Positions 1 through 11,635 of a stretch of 64,000 bases of DNA are shown here, piece after piece. The first letter of the stretch is position 1. Each line of letters opens with the position of its first letter. Under the pieces are notes generated by a model. The model did not search any database. It was not told the origin of the DNA and saw nothing but the letters and a program-made list of their open reading frames with translations. Source of the DNA: Chionis minor (Eukaryota; Chordata; Aves; Charadriiformes; Chionididae). Made by a program: the position numbers and the translations under genes. The stretch lies in NCBI GenBank assembly GCA_013398295.1, contig VZSF01000982.1, positions 62,001-126,000 of the forward strand, read 5' to 3'.

Positions 1-2991
1 AAATTAAAAATACATCTTTCTGTAGCTTGGTTTATTTTTGGTTACAATAACTGAAGCCAGTCAGGAATACTTGTTCTGTTTCTCTCAGCTTGATTGAGGT
101 ACTCTGCAGATATGTACATAAAACAAGAGAAAATCATACATATCAAATTTACAGGTTTTTTTCCAGCATATCAGGTTCTCCTTAGTTTTCTCTTACAACT
201 TTCCTTTATATTTTTCTTTATATTTTTCTTCTGTTATTGGTAGTTGGTCCTTTCCCATGCAGAAGGTATCCAGCAATTTCTGAAATCAGGCCTTTAATTT
301 TTAGTGACAGAGGTCTGGAAGGGAAATTACATCCAGAATGAAAGCAAGGAAGATTGACAAGTACTTATTTCAGAATTAAAGTGAAGCATTTAATAATACA
401 GCATTAACTACTGAGATTAGAGCTAAATCTTTTTACGTATGTTAGGCAAACATAGCTGGTAACAAAAAGGCTTAAAGTTGGTCAGAGAGGTTTTCCTTCT
501 GGAAGCCTTCAGGGAAACCTGCACCTTTCCTCTTTGCTTTGAGGAATGCTTTTCTAGGCACCTAAAATGAAGTTTGCAAGTTTGGCAGTATGGATCCTGA
601 GAGGTTTTCTTGGCTTCTTGAACTAGTAGAAAGCTAAGAGTAACTTTCATTAAAACGAATTGTTGTGTCTCTATTATATTAACCGCTATTTACAGCTGGC
701 TGCAAATTCTTCATTTTTTGTAGGTGATATTAATCACAGGGTGCCTGTAATGTGCTGCTGCTTATCCTGAACAAATACAATTAAAGTATATTAAAATTCC
801 ATAAGGAATTCTTCAAATACATCTATTCCTATGTGAGTATTAATCGTTTTTTCCACTTAGGAGCAGATGTTCATTCTTCCTGTTTGAATTCCTTTTTCTA
901 GCACAAACTGTGTGACATTGAGGTACAAGTCACACAGCGTAGCGCATGCATTCGGCATGGGTTCTAGCCATCTAGTGAGTTGTCACTCACACCCCTCGGG
1001 TTTTGCTGGATTCCTTGTCATATAGGTTCATACGGTCATATATTGTTAGTTCCTGTGTCACTAACGCCAACACTTGCGTGTTGGGAAGACTCATCACGTG
1101 GCTTTGGTGAGTGTAAAAGACGGCTTTTTAGAATGGCGCATCCCATAATGCTTGAACTGAAAGCAAATAGTATAGCCTGCACAGTTAAGCTGACATTTTC
1201 CTGTTGGGAAAAGGCCACTCAGGGCCTGAAGGATGCTGGGCCTGCTCTTCAGAGAAGCTCAGTTGCACACTTATCCAAGATGACACGCAAAGATGTAAAA
1301 CTTCAGACTGTTGCTCAAGAAACCTTACTTCTTTTACCACAAACATGGGGTTGTCATTATATCTCCTACGGTGGAAAATAAGAGATTTGGTGGTTTCAGT
1401 GTTCTGTGCATGGAACAATTGCATAACGTCATAGTTAGGGGAGTGAGTTTCTTTTCCATTGTTCTAATAGAGGATGGCTGTAAACCTCCCTGGAAAAAAG
1501 TACAGCTATAAAGGTTTTTCATAGTAGTTGTGAAAGAAAATATTCATCATGTAATTGGACCGATGGGCAAATGATACTGTTTGAATTTCTAAAAACTACA
1601 GTCAAGGAATATTGCCTGGGCAGGAAAAAATACAAAACCCTTTCAAATAACGTATAAAATCAAAAGGGAAGCTGCAGTGTACTCACCACCTACAGGCTGA
1701 TAAAAATGTGACTTTAAAAAAGTTTTTTTTAAAAAAATTTAACAGTTTTTTTGCAATCAAGCACAAAACAAAACCTAGCTGGTACACAGCAGAAACATTT
1801 GAGAAGATTGGCTTTAAATATAAAGAGAAAATAGGAAATTCCTGGCACAACATACTCCATTTAGCAGTTCAGAATTACAGCTTGATAACAATGGTTTCCT
1901 CATGTGAAGCGATGAGAAAAGTGGAGAAAAGCTAAATCCATCAAAAATCTATCAATTCCCAGCCTTCTTAAGGAAAACACATAGAAATGGCTTTGATAAC
2001 ATGTTTTATACATGATAACATGTTCTCCCACAGGAGAAGGACAGACAAACTGGCAGTTCCTGAACGGTTGGCTTCAATTCCCTGCAATATGCTGATGGTT
2101 TGCATTCAGGAGGGGTGATGATCAAGTCCAAATCTGATGAGCAGCCACCCTGCTTTCCCCAGGCCTTTTCTCAGGCTCAAATCTGGCTTCATTCCCCTCC
2201 TCCTCAATGAGCACTGCATATCAAGATGATGTGGACGGTACCGTTGTCACCTGGATATTGCAGTGCTGCTGGAGCAACAGCCTGGGCAAAATCGCTGACT
2301 CGCATGTGAGCCTGATCCTGATAAAAGGAGATAATGGATGCGCAAAGAAGAAATATTTTCAAGAATCAGCTAATACGCTGTTCCCACCCTTTGTTGCCAA
2401 TTAGTGCTCTACATATGCCTTATGTAAGGAAGACTGAATAATAACTCGGTGTTATTTTTGCAAATGTGAAGATGAGAAGGGGGACAAGTGAGTGAGAACT
2501 CTGAGTGAGAACAGTGGAAGCAACATATGGAGCTTAAAAGCATGTCTGATGAAAAATATGCTCTAATGCTCCATTTTTATGTGATGTAAATGGTATTACA
2601 ATGAAGTAGCTGCTGCTGCTCTCCAGCCCTGCCATGCCATGCGGGAAGCGCAGCGCTTTCCCAGCTCGCAGCGCCAGCAGAGAGTGTCCACCAGGAGAAG
2701 ATGCAGTGAAAGGGGATGGCAGGGATGAAGGCCATAACTGCCAGCTGAACGCTGTATCTGAAAGTTGTATCCTGGCTCAACTAATTATAACTTTTCTTCC
2801 TTTCTGTGTTCACCTTCAGGCAATAATCATTAGGGCTGTATGAGTGTGTTTATATTTACTGAGAAACAGCAAATTTGCTGAACAGTCTGATTTAAAGTCT
2901 CAGAAGCATTTGAATGCATCAAATAATTGTGGCTGGAAAAAATCCAAGGCTTAATTGGAAGTTTTCTCTTTGTTAATCCCATAACTAATTT
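1..2991. other. Non-coding stretch, no gene seen
   Basis: AT-rich sequence without a recognisable exon or repeat family. Open frames here (up to 133 codons at 980-1381 plus) have translations that match nothing I know and show no domain pattern. The only local structure I noted is a 12-base direct repeat at 1994-2005 and 2013-2024, listed separately, and short A/T runs around 1717-1740. Confidence 0.6.
1994..2024. repeat. Short direct repeat of palindromic AACATGTT sites
   Basis: The 12-mer TGATAACATGTT occurs twice with a period of 19 bases (1994-2005 and 2013-2024). Each copy contains the perfect 8-base palindrome AACATGTT. The centre of each resembles a p53-family half-site (RRRCWWGYYY) with one mismatch at the first position, the two decamers being 9 bases apart. 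The repeat is seen directly; any binding role is speculation. Confidence 0.5.
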
Positions 2992-3215
2992 GGTGATTAG
3001 GGCATTCACCCTTGATGTGAGAGAGTTTTATTTGGTTCCTTTCTTTGCCTCAGGGACATAAACCCAAACTTCCCAAATCTGAAGTGCACCTAAGCACCAG
3101 ACCTCATCCTCCACTTTTCCTACCGACATGCTTTCACTTTGGATAAGAGAACAGTCACTGGGACAAGGACTAGAACCCAGATGCCTGCAATCTAATCACC
3201 TAAATTAGAGAGTGT
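2992..3215. repeat. Old fold-back interspersed repeat (amniote type)
   Basis: The left arm (about 2992-3024, containing GGTGATTAGGGCATTCACC) and a segment at about 3066-3099 (containing AAGTGCACCTAAGCACCAG) are imperfect reverse complements, so the region could form a long decayed hairpin. A third block at about 3172-3205 (GGACTAGAACCCAGATGCC followed by TCTAATCACC) again resembles the right arm. The wording of the block, a 'gattagggcactcacc ... gaacccaggt' pattern, matches an interspersed repeat I remember from turtle and other sauropsid genomes, but I cannot give its catalogue name. It is heavily diverged, so probably ancient. No coding capacity. Confidence 0.6.
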
Positions 3216-4009
3216 TTTCCTTCTTGCTGTCTGTTCCATTTGCTGGTAAAGCTTTTTGTGCAAAAGGGAACAGATCCAGCAAAATATTAAGGACACTATT
3301 TTAGGCTCTCATCTAATATTCTGCTCTCTGAGAAGTTCCTAAGAAAGGAGACTTTGGCAGAAATTCCTGCTCTGAACTAGTTTGAGAAGGGATTTCAGTC
3401 CGATTCTTTTGCCTTTAAGCAAATTCACGTTGTTGACAATATTTTGACGTGGATAAAGTTCAGAGGCATTTCAGCTACTTCCTAGAAGAGTGTAAGGGGC
3501 AGTTCTGAGGCTGCCCAGACTTGAATTCCTCTGACTTACTCAGTAATTTCTGGCTGGTTCCTTTGTGATCCTGTTCAGCTGTTAAAGCTGGGTTAATTAA
3601 TTTGGGGTGGGGGATGATAAATGACCGAAGATGGTAGGCACTGAATACTTAAGACTTCCTTGTATTATCTGTTATGTGCTCTTTTCCCATTATAGAAATA
3701 AACTCTGTTTCCCTTTCTATTTCTTCTAACTATTAACCTTTTTTGTTGCCTCTTCTGTCCCTTACAAACTAGAGCTTGTCCTGTGTCATAACCTTTCTAG
3801 TGTTGTTCCCACATGCTGGTGCTGTTCCTCTGTTCTTGTCTTTAAATAGGTGTCCTTATTCAAGCCTTCTGTATAGGGGTTTTTTATTATTATTATTCTG
3901 AGGTCACTGAAGAGCTCTAAATGCAATCATATTGTTTTATCACTGTTCTCTGTACCCTTCCTCTGCAATAGCATAGTTCATTGCTGTTGTATTTAATAAG
4001 ACTCTTTCA
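3216..4009. other. Non-coding stretch, no gene seen
   Basis: No exon or family recognised. It contains a short (ATT)n run at 3885-3898 and an otherwise unremarkable pyrimidine-rich plus strand from about 3680 to 3870. Confidence 0.5.
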
Positions 4010-4330
4010 GGTCTCCAGAACGCTTCCATCCTTTATGCTTCTCTCCCAGGAGACCCTTTCAACCTATTCCCTGGGTAGGTTAAATTCTACTTTTCAAGAC
4101 GGTTGCCCTTCTCTTCTGTTCCCACTGATTCCTTTCCTTAAAATAGCAGCTTCTTTTGCTTTATCCTCAGCTTCACTGAGCTTACTTCCACTTAGTTTTC
4201 CCAATTATGTCTCCATAATATCTATCAAACCTGAACTATTTGTTTTTCTAGTAGCTTCCTTCATTTTTAGGAACAATCTCCTGCTTGGATTGTCCCCTAA
4301 GCATTTCCATTGATTGTAGAAATGAATCCA
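4010..4330 (-). mobile_element. Possible old CR1/L3-like LINE remnant (ORF2 part)
   Basis: Read on the plus strand, the segment has the T/C-rich texture of a reverse-oriented CR1/L3 ORF2: 'tttatgcttctctcccag', then 'ttttaggaacaatctcctg' and 'ttggattgtcccctaagc', which recall the reverse strand of the endonuclease part of CR1-type LINEs. No continuous reverse-transcriptase frame survives. The open frame at 3981-4313 plus is antisense to the putative element and probably meaningless. The call rests on pattern memory and could be wrong; a profile search against CR1/L3 consensuses would settle it. Confidence 0.35.
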
Positions 4331-7300
4331 TTGCCTGGTTCCAAAATGGCAGCTCCCCACCATGTTCTTCATGGCCTTTATCTTTAACCAAGTCAAAACT
4401 CTGCCTCTTGCAGAAGCTGAAAGTGACAACATGCATCTTTTGTTTTGTTTTGTTTTTTACACAGGATGCAACATCCCCTTTTTTCTATACAGTTACTTTA
4501 GTTTCTGAAACAGACTTCTGTAGGCTTGGGCCTATTCACTTTTATGTTCGCTTTTGTGCACAGAAGAGTTGTGCTGTTGGACTGTTGAACTAGTTCTTCA
4601 TTTGGTGAGGATTTTAGCCAAAGAAATGCTTAATTATTGAACACTGTATTTCCTTACAGTTTCCAGAATAGCAGTTTATTTAAAGATTCAATTTTAGATT
4701 AGATTTCATGTGGGCTGTTAGTAATTACACTTAGTTTAAGAGCAATGAAATGTTATTTAAAAATCTGAATTGTAGGAGAAATTAGGAAAAAACGGCTAAT
4801 TAAACAATATGATCATTTGTAATGGTTCCAGTTGCACAGTGATGTAATTTAGAAAAGAAATTGTTTGAGAAGTATTTTAAATAATTATGGGAGATAATTA
4901 TATGTTGGTGTTTGCTTTGCTAAATATGCACCACATAATGAAATATCTTTGAAATCACTGCACCTAAAACATATATGAATGGAAAGAAATGTTTGGGGCT
5001 TGCAAATGTGTTTGGAGTGGCTATCCAATTGCAAGTAAAATATTCCATCTTTCCCCTGGATGAAAGTGCCTTCTCCAAGTCCTGCCTTCATCCTTGGCTC
5101 ATCCTACAAACTGTTTTTCCAAAAGGCAGACTGAGCTTTTCCCCGGGACAAGACAGGCAGCAGAACGATACTGTGGTTAATATGACTGTCTCCAAACTGC
5201 CCTCATGTTTCTTTGGGTCCCGAAATGCTGCTGCACAAGGGGAAATGAGGTGCCTGGAAATCTCAGCTGTGAGTTATTCTGCCGAAATAATTTCAGTTAT
5301 ACATACATTCTGGGGAAGGTGACAACTCTGAAAATAGGTGGAGACACTATTCTACAAAATCTTCTACCAAAATAATATTTAATGTTATGAATAAAGCCAT
5401 AGACTAAGCAGTTCATCCAGTGGTGGACCCTTTTCCAAGTGGCTGAGGGCTGAGCAGTCTCTTAGATGAGCCTTACTTCATGTAGGGACCTGCCCCATTG
5501 TGGAAATCCCATCCCTTTTACAGGTTTGATTAAATGCTTTTGTCTGCTTCTTGAAAACACAGAAACCAAAGTATTTTTTTCACTGTATAGAAGCCAGTAG
5601 CGTTTTCTTTTGATACTGAGCCAACAACAGGTGTACGAGTTAACACAGAAGGCGTCAGAATTGTCTTAGCATGAATTGGTTTGAAGAGAGGTAAGGCAAA
5701 TGCCACATCAATTCTCTCCTCCCCTAAAGAGTGTAACCCGTGATGACTAATAGAAGTGTTTTGAAAAGAGCATTTCGGATAACAAAACGCTGAAGAATAC
5801 TGATGAGAAAGTACTTCACCTTCTCTTTATTACTATAAATTCTGTGAATGTTTCCGTCCTGCGATGTTATAAAATGTACTTTGGTAACTTAGCAGACACT
5901 TTCTTTTTCAGCAAAAAAAATGTGATCATCCTTGCGGTTCTCTGGACCAAGAGACGTTCCTTCTACAGTCCTGGTTCTCATTAGTGCCATTGCTTATACT
6001 GTTTGTGGGAAAGTAACACTCTCGTTCACCCTGTTTCAGCTTCAATCATATCTTCTAAACCTGGGATTTGCTTGGGAGAGAACAGGATTGCCGTTTGCTG
6101 GTGCATCCTAATAAAAAATCAAAATAAAATTTATTTTACACAGGCAAAGAGTGTAAAATCTGAGACAATTCCTAGTCGAAAAGGATGGGATCAAAGAATG
6201 CAGTACTCTAAGGCTTTTGATTAAATAGGATTTCATGAGAGAGGCACAGGAATGGATTCATTGGTATTTACATCTACTATTAGCATTGGAAACAGGTGCC
6301 AAATAGTCCATCCCCCTACTAGGGCAAAATCTTTTGGGATTTTTTTGCCCCCTGTTCTCTCTTTGTGTGAATCCCCCCTGCCCCATGCATAGCTGCGACT
6401 GCCTGCCAGGATTTAGTCCTTTATGATTTAAATCAAAGCTGTGTTTCTGCATTATGTGAGTTAAGTCAATCTATTTGAAATTTGTGACGCTAGTTTGCTC
6501 TGGACTCCGACTTGATAGCAGATGCCAAGTTCCTGCCCAGAACAAATTTTACAGCTCAATTCCTTTTTCCTTAGCTATGGGAGAGGGAGTGAGCAAAGGG
6601 TCAGAGTTGATTAAATTTATAGGCAGTCCTTCTGAAATGCATATTTTGGGTTTTTTTGGTCTTTGTTTTCAATTTAAGGCAGACGCATCCAAGATGCACG
6701 ATATAGAGATATGCTTTTTTTATATAAGGTATGTTTTATTAATTTAAAATAAATAAAATAATGTAATGATCAGAAGCCCTGATTAGTTAAAGATTTATGC
6801 TAATAAGAGAAAACAGGATTTTTGCATCTTGTGTACTTTCCCCCAGATTCCAATAGAGAATGTTTCTCTCCTGAAAGTTTTGCCTTTTGCACAATTGTGT
6901 AATATTAATTCAGGCGTAGGGCAGGTGGTGCATTGTCATTCCAGACCTCCAGTTTTTCTTCAGACAAACCAGTGAACAGGACAAAGTGTCCTGTGGGTGA
7001 GAACTCCAACCATCCTCAGTCCTTTAGTCTCTTCCAAGAGGCTACCATATTCTATGGTACTTTTTATAATGTGGTTATTGGTCTGAGGAACTGAACAGCA
7101 ACCCTTAAATACGTCCGTATGGTCACAATACTTTCAGGTACAGAAAATAACAGCTAATTGCAATTGGGAACTTTTTGGATCATGCTGGTGAGCTTAGTTG
7201 GGTGGGTGTAATTCAGGCTTGTTGAAATGACTGTAATTACTCTGTTTGAGTTAATGATGCAGCTATTACATTACACTTTAGGAAGCAGAGATTTATAATT

Positions 7301-7436
7301 TTGGAGTCAGTGATACTTGGGAAACTTAAGAATGAATTAAGGAAATTTTTGTCTAAAAATGTAGTCTTTATACATAAAAGCTGCTGCATAGAGGAAGGGA
7401 CAGGGTAGCAAAATTACAAGCGTTGTTAACAAAAAA
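4331..7436. other. Non-coding stretch, no gene seen
   Basis: About 3.1 kb with no recognised exon, RNA gene or repeat family. Short low-complexity spots only, for example the (TTTTG)n-like run at 4440-4457 and T runs around 6650 and 6715. The open frame at 4975-5322 plus (115 codons) has no recognisable domain. Confidence 0.5.
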
Positions 7437-7620
7437 AAAAGTTTCAGGTCAGATATTAGGAATACCTTTCAATAACGAGGGTAATGAAGCAATGGAATGC
7501 ACGAGGTGAGGCCACGATTTCCATAGGCAGCACTGACAATTTTTAAGAATATCTGTCAGGAAGGCATTTGTGCATACTCATGGCTCAGTGACCTTTTGAG
7601 TTACTTATTGATTTTATTCA
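7437..7620 (+). mobile_element. Old CR1 LINE 3' fragment
   Basis: The plus strand follows the well-known last part of CR1-type LINEs. 'aggtcagatattaggaa' is followed by a 'gagggtaatgaagcaatgga' block, a diverged 'gaggccacgatttcc' (family form: gaggttgtggaatctcc), then 'tttttaagaatatctgtcag' and 'aggcatttgtgcatactcat'. Order and spacing match the family; identity is low, so this is an old copy. The terminal octamer repeat is not preserved. It does not encode a functional protein. Confidence 0.7.
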
Positions 7621-10600
7621 CCACACTTTATATATACAGGTAGTTCAGGGCTACATACGCAGTTCGAAGCCATAGATTTCAGATCACTTCTGTGTTCATG
7701 GAAATTCAGCTGAGGTCTGGATCATGATCTGTTTGTGATGCAGCTCCTGTGATTTGTAGATGACTGTGAATGAGTATGAGATTAGATTCCTAAACACTGC
7801 TGTGTTAAGACTTCAACACCTAGAGTTTAAGCCCAGACACCCAATCTGATGACTTTCAAGGGCTGCCTAATTGCATTCTTGAACTCACTATTTGCTAAGG
7901 TCTCTACATGCTTAACTCCAGTGGCCTGGGAAGGTTCAGGCCCTGTAGGTGTTATCCAATGAATTTAGAAAAGTGGTGTATGAATCTCCAAGAGATTACT
8001 GGGAAACAAGATATGGGCAGGTCTGAAAGGGATTTTGATGGTGGGCACTTTTATGTTATTGTTCATGGTTAGTGCTGTCAGCCAGGGGCAGGGGACACAG
8101 GTTATGGTTGCTGATCAACCTGCAGAAGAATGATCTAACCTCCTGGGAAGGGAATTGCCCAGACTATTAGGTCTTGAGCTGTCCTCAGTAAGAGCTTTCA
8201 CCTTCTGTGCTGTGGAAGCAGGGCCCAGGAAGAACACAGGTAAGAAGAATGTTGGTTTAATGGATGAGGAGGACACCAAACCGATCTTCCCAGCTTAGGG
8301 ATCCCCAGAATATGGATGTCAATACACCATTACTCATAAAAGTCAAATCCAGTCTTGGATCCGAGTGACCGAAGGACAGTTGGTACCCTGTTCTCTCACT
8401 GAAGTAAACAGATGCACAGTTTGAGCAGGCTTAGGCTCCCTCTGGAAGCGCAGAAGTTCCTTGTGAGTTAATAGAGGCAAGAAGATACTCCTGTTAATGT
8501 GGAATTTCAGGGGAACTTATTTGCTCCAGAGAGGAAAAGTAAGCAGTTGTGGGCAGACATCATGCTCCCTGCCCCCTTGCTCTGGTCCACATGACTAAGT
8601 TAGGCACGTAATTATTGTGAGTTGGACTCAGCCCTTCTGTTTCTTAAAAGTATATTATTATTTGCTTTTCTAAAGCTGCCAGGCAGTGGATGTAAAAACT
8701 GATATAAAATTATCAATTAAATGCATTTCCAGTACGTGCAGAAAGTTCAGGTCTTCAAGCAAGTGCTGATGATCACCAGGAGTGACAGCTTCATGCTAGG
8801 GAGAGACAAAAGGCAAACTCTTATATACCAGCTGTGTGTTTAACAAATTGAGGAGTCTTGTCTACTTGGTCTTCAGTTGGCCGACTTGAAAACAAGCTAG
8901 GTGAAGAATATTTGCCTTCTGTAGGCCATGTCCTTTCAGGCTGGAGGTGGACACCAGAGAGACAGTGACCAGTCATGTGGGAAGTGGTTGGGTGGTGGCA
9001 CAGAATGATGCCTCAGGAATCTGGAAATGTCGTGTACCTTCTGATCCCAAATATCTATCAGTGCCACCTGCTTTCCATTGGCAGCCTTTGTTCCTGTGAG
9101 CTTTATAACCTGAAATGTTACAGAGGACCGCTGACCACTTGTAATTGAAGCCCTCACTGCTCCTTGGGAAAACGTGTTTGCAGATGCATAGGAAGAAGCA
9201 CAGTCTGGCCCCTAGACTTTTCGGCTACATGGCAGTAGGATAAATTTTTAACCAATACAGCTCCTATTAAAAATATTTTTATTCAGTTCTGCAAGGAATA
9301 GTGTCTTTGAATATCAGTTAAAGTTTAAGGCCTCAGTCAGGCATGCAGTGTAAAGCAACGTGGTTCTAGTTCAGACAATTTTGACTAGGCAACAGATGAG
9401 TAAAAGGACAGAATGTAGAGAGAGGCATAGACACTAAAAACAGAAATCAGTTTTCATAAATTCAGCGTCAAAGTAGTCGTATTTGTTAATGTATATGCAT
9501 CACAACAGAAGACTTGCTGTTAAAGAAGGAACCGAAAGAGAACAGGAGCTGGTAATCTCCATGCAGAGTTCTTCCCAAGCCTAAGAACAATGAGGAAACT
9601 AAGGAGAAGCCGTAAAAAATAAAAAATTATTTTGAAAATGGGTAGCCGAAGCTCCTTGTAGTAGGAAGAAGGTGAGAGCTCACAGTAAGAGGACAAATGT
9701 TGGAATAAATACCAGCTCTTTTGTGGAGCACCTTTTTTTTCTTTGCTTTGGACCTGTAACTGGACTGTAACTGTGACCTGTGCGCACTTGCATGAAGCCT
9801 CTGGAAACCATTCCATGTTCCTCGGGGATCACCCCGAACCTGGACAATGCCTGGAAGATTGGAAAGCTTTGTTCAGATAACATCAGCCTTGTTTGGGAAA
9901 GTACTGCTATGATGCGTGTAACTACTACAGACAAAACTGGACAAAATCTTCTTCAGAAGGTGCTTTTCATAATGTTCAGAAAGGATCAAAACCAAAATCA
10001 TTGCAAAATTGGGCTGAGCTGTGCAGGAAACAGCACAGAAATGGGAAGGGTGAGCTGGCTTAAATAGAAAAGAAAAGATTTAAAGTCTGTAATGATAGCG
10101 TAATGTAATGACAGTATTTTATCACAAAATAAGCAAGTATGTTTTAAGTGGTTTGTTTTAATCTCCTTTTGTATTTGTTTCCAGAAGAAAGACCAAAGAA
10201 GAGGAAAAACTGTAACCACTCGTATCTAGTTTTTTTCTAATTGAAACAACCTTTCACACTCAATTTTGAGTCCTCTCTTTGCAAACCCAGAATACTGATT
10301 CTGCAGAACATTAATTCAGGCAGTTTAATCATTAGCAAGCTCAAATCAAATTATTCTGTTTAAGTTTTATTATGCAGAAAATGTTGTTTGATATATTTCA
10401 TATTTGCTTATTATCTCGCTCATGATTTGTGCCCTTCCCATTTGGATGGAAATGGGTGCTTAAAAAAAAATAAAAAGCTAGAATTTTAAATCAGATTTTT
10501 AGAGATTGCATTTATTTTATCTTTATTACTGTAGTTCTGTCAATGTCTATTTTTCACTTCAAAGCAACAGATTTACCCAGTTTCAGTACTGTTTCTAGCC

Positions 10601-11554
10601 ACTGTTGGACGGAGTTTTCTGGGTATCTAAGCAGCTATCAATGTAGAGATTTCAGCAGTGTGGCCCAGCAGGTTTCAGGCTTATGCCTGCAGCTGTTCAA
10701 AGGAGACAACGTTCTGTAAATCTTACGTCTTCGGTAGCCTAGTTGTTGTTATAGTTATCGAGAGAGTTAATAAAAGTGGCTAGCAGGCAGAGCTACAGCC
10801 TCTTCCAGCTGAAGCCTGCAAGAGCCTTCGCATCCAACGCTTTTCTGTCTTCTCTTGGTCATGCCCAACTAAGGACTGTAATGGCTGTACAGCTCAGAGC
10901 CTGTTGAGACGCATCTGAAAGGTCCATCAGCTGCCTGCCTATACTGTTGGGCACTCAAGAATACCTGTGCATGTCCTTTGATGTTTGTATTTACTGGGTC
11001 TCCCTTCTTGCCATTTAATTTGTATTCATGTGTTGGGAGAGGAGAACAAGCTTTTTTCAGTGGAGAGTTGGTGTCTTAACTTCTGATGAACTTGTGCAAT
11101 CAAAGAAAATATGCTCTTGACACCTGGTAGTTGTGCTGAAATCAAAAGTAATTCAGGAAAAAGCTCCAAATAAAAACTAGAAAATTGTAAATAACAGCTT
11201 TCCTCCATTCTAAACCCTAAGTTAATTTAGCACCTTAAAGGTTTATGAGATACAGTGATACCTATGAAACTATATTGAACCCCCCAAATTTTGGATTTCT
11301 CATAATTGTCTGTTTTTTAAGTCGGTGTTATATGAATTTCTACATGATTCAGCAACATATGTTTAACTTTTAAAACTCATTTGTGTTGTTTTAATAGAGG
11401 ACTTTAAACTGGAATAGTTTGTCAGAATTATCCATTTATTTGTCAACGGCTATATTTTAAAGAGAGAGGTTATTTTTCTTTGTGTTTTTCTGAGTCATAC
11501 ATTTTTGTCTATCCTGACATCAAGATGATTTGTGGAGTGACTATTACGCTTTGG
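7621..11554. other. Non-coding stretch, no gene seen
   Basis: Almost 4 kb of apparently unique sequence. I looked for CR1, SINE, LTR and exon signals and support none. A weak donor-like CAG|GTAAGA at 8241 has an acceptor-like site only about 50 bases upstream, with no sign of coding. Open frames of 84-98 codons around 9520-10067 overlap on both strands and look like chance. Confidence 0.5.
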
Positions 11555-11635
11555 GCACTTTTATAGCACTTTTCAGTTTATGGGCTGTGCAGTGCTTGTT
11601 TTGTGACTTTAAACAGCATCACGATTTCTGTAAGC
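11555..11635 (-). mobile_element. Possible MIR/CORE-SINE-like scrap
   Basis: The plus strand reads 'ttatagcacttttcagttta' followed by 'gtgcagtgcttg' and 'aaacagcatcacga'. This loosely follows the reverse strand of tRNA-derived amniote SINEs ('tatagcgcttttcat ... caaagcgctttac ... gtatcattatcc'). It is short and heavily diverged, much weaker than the copy at 43985-44155, so the match may be accidental. Confidence 0.25.

Noticed and set aside
980..1381. 133-codon plus-strand open frame
   Set aside because: Overlapped by four other open frames on both strands and no recognisable domain.
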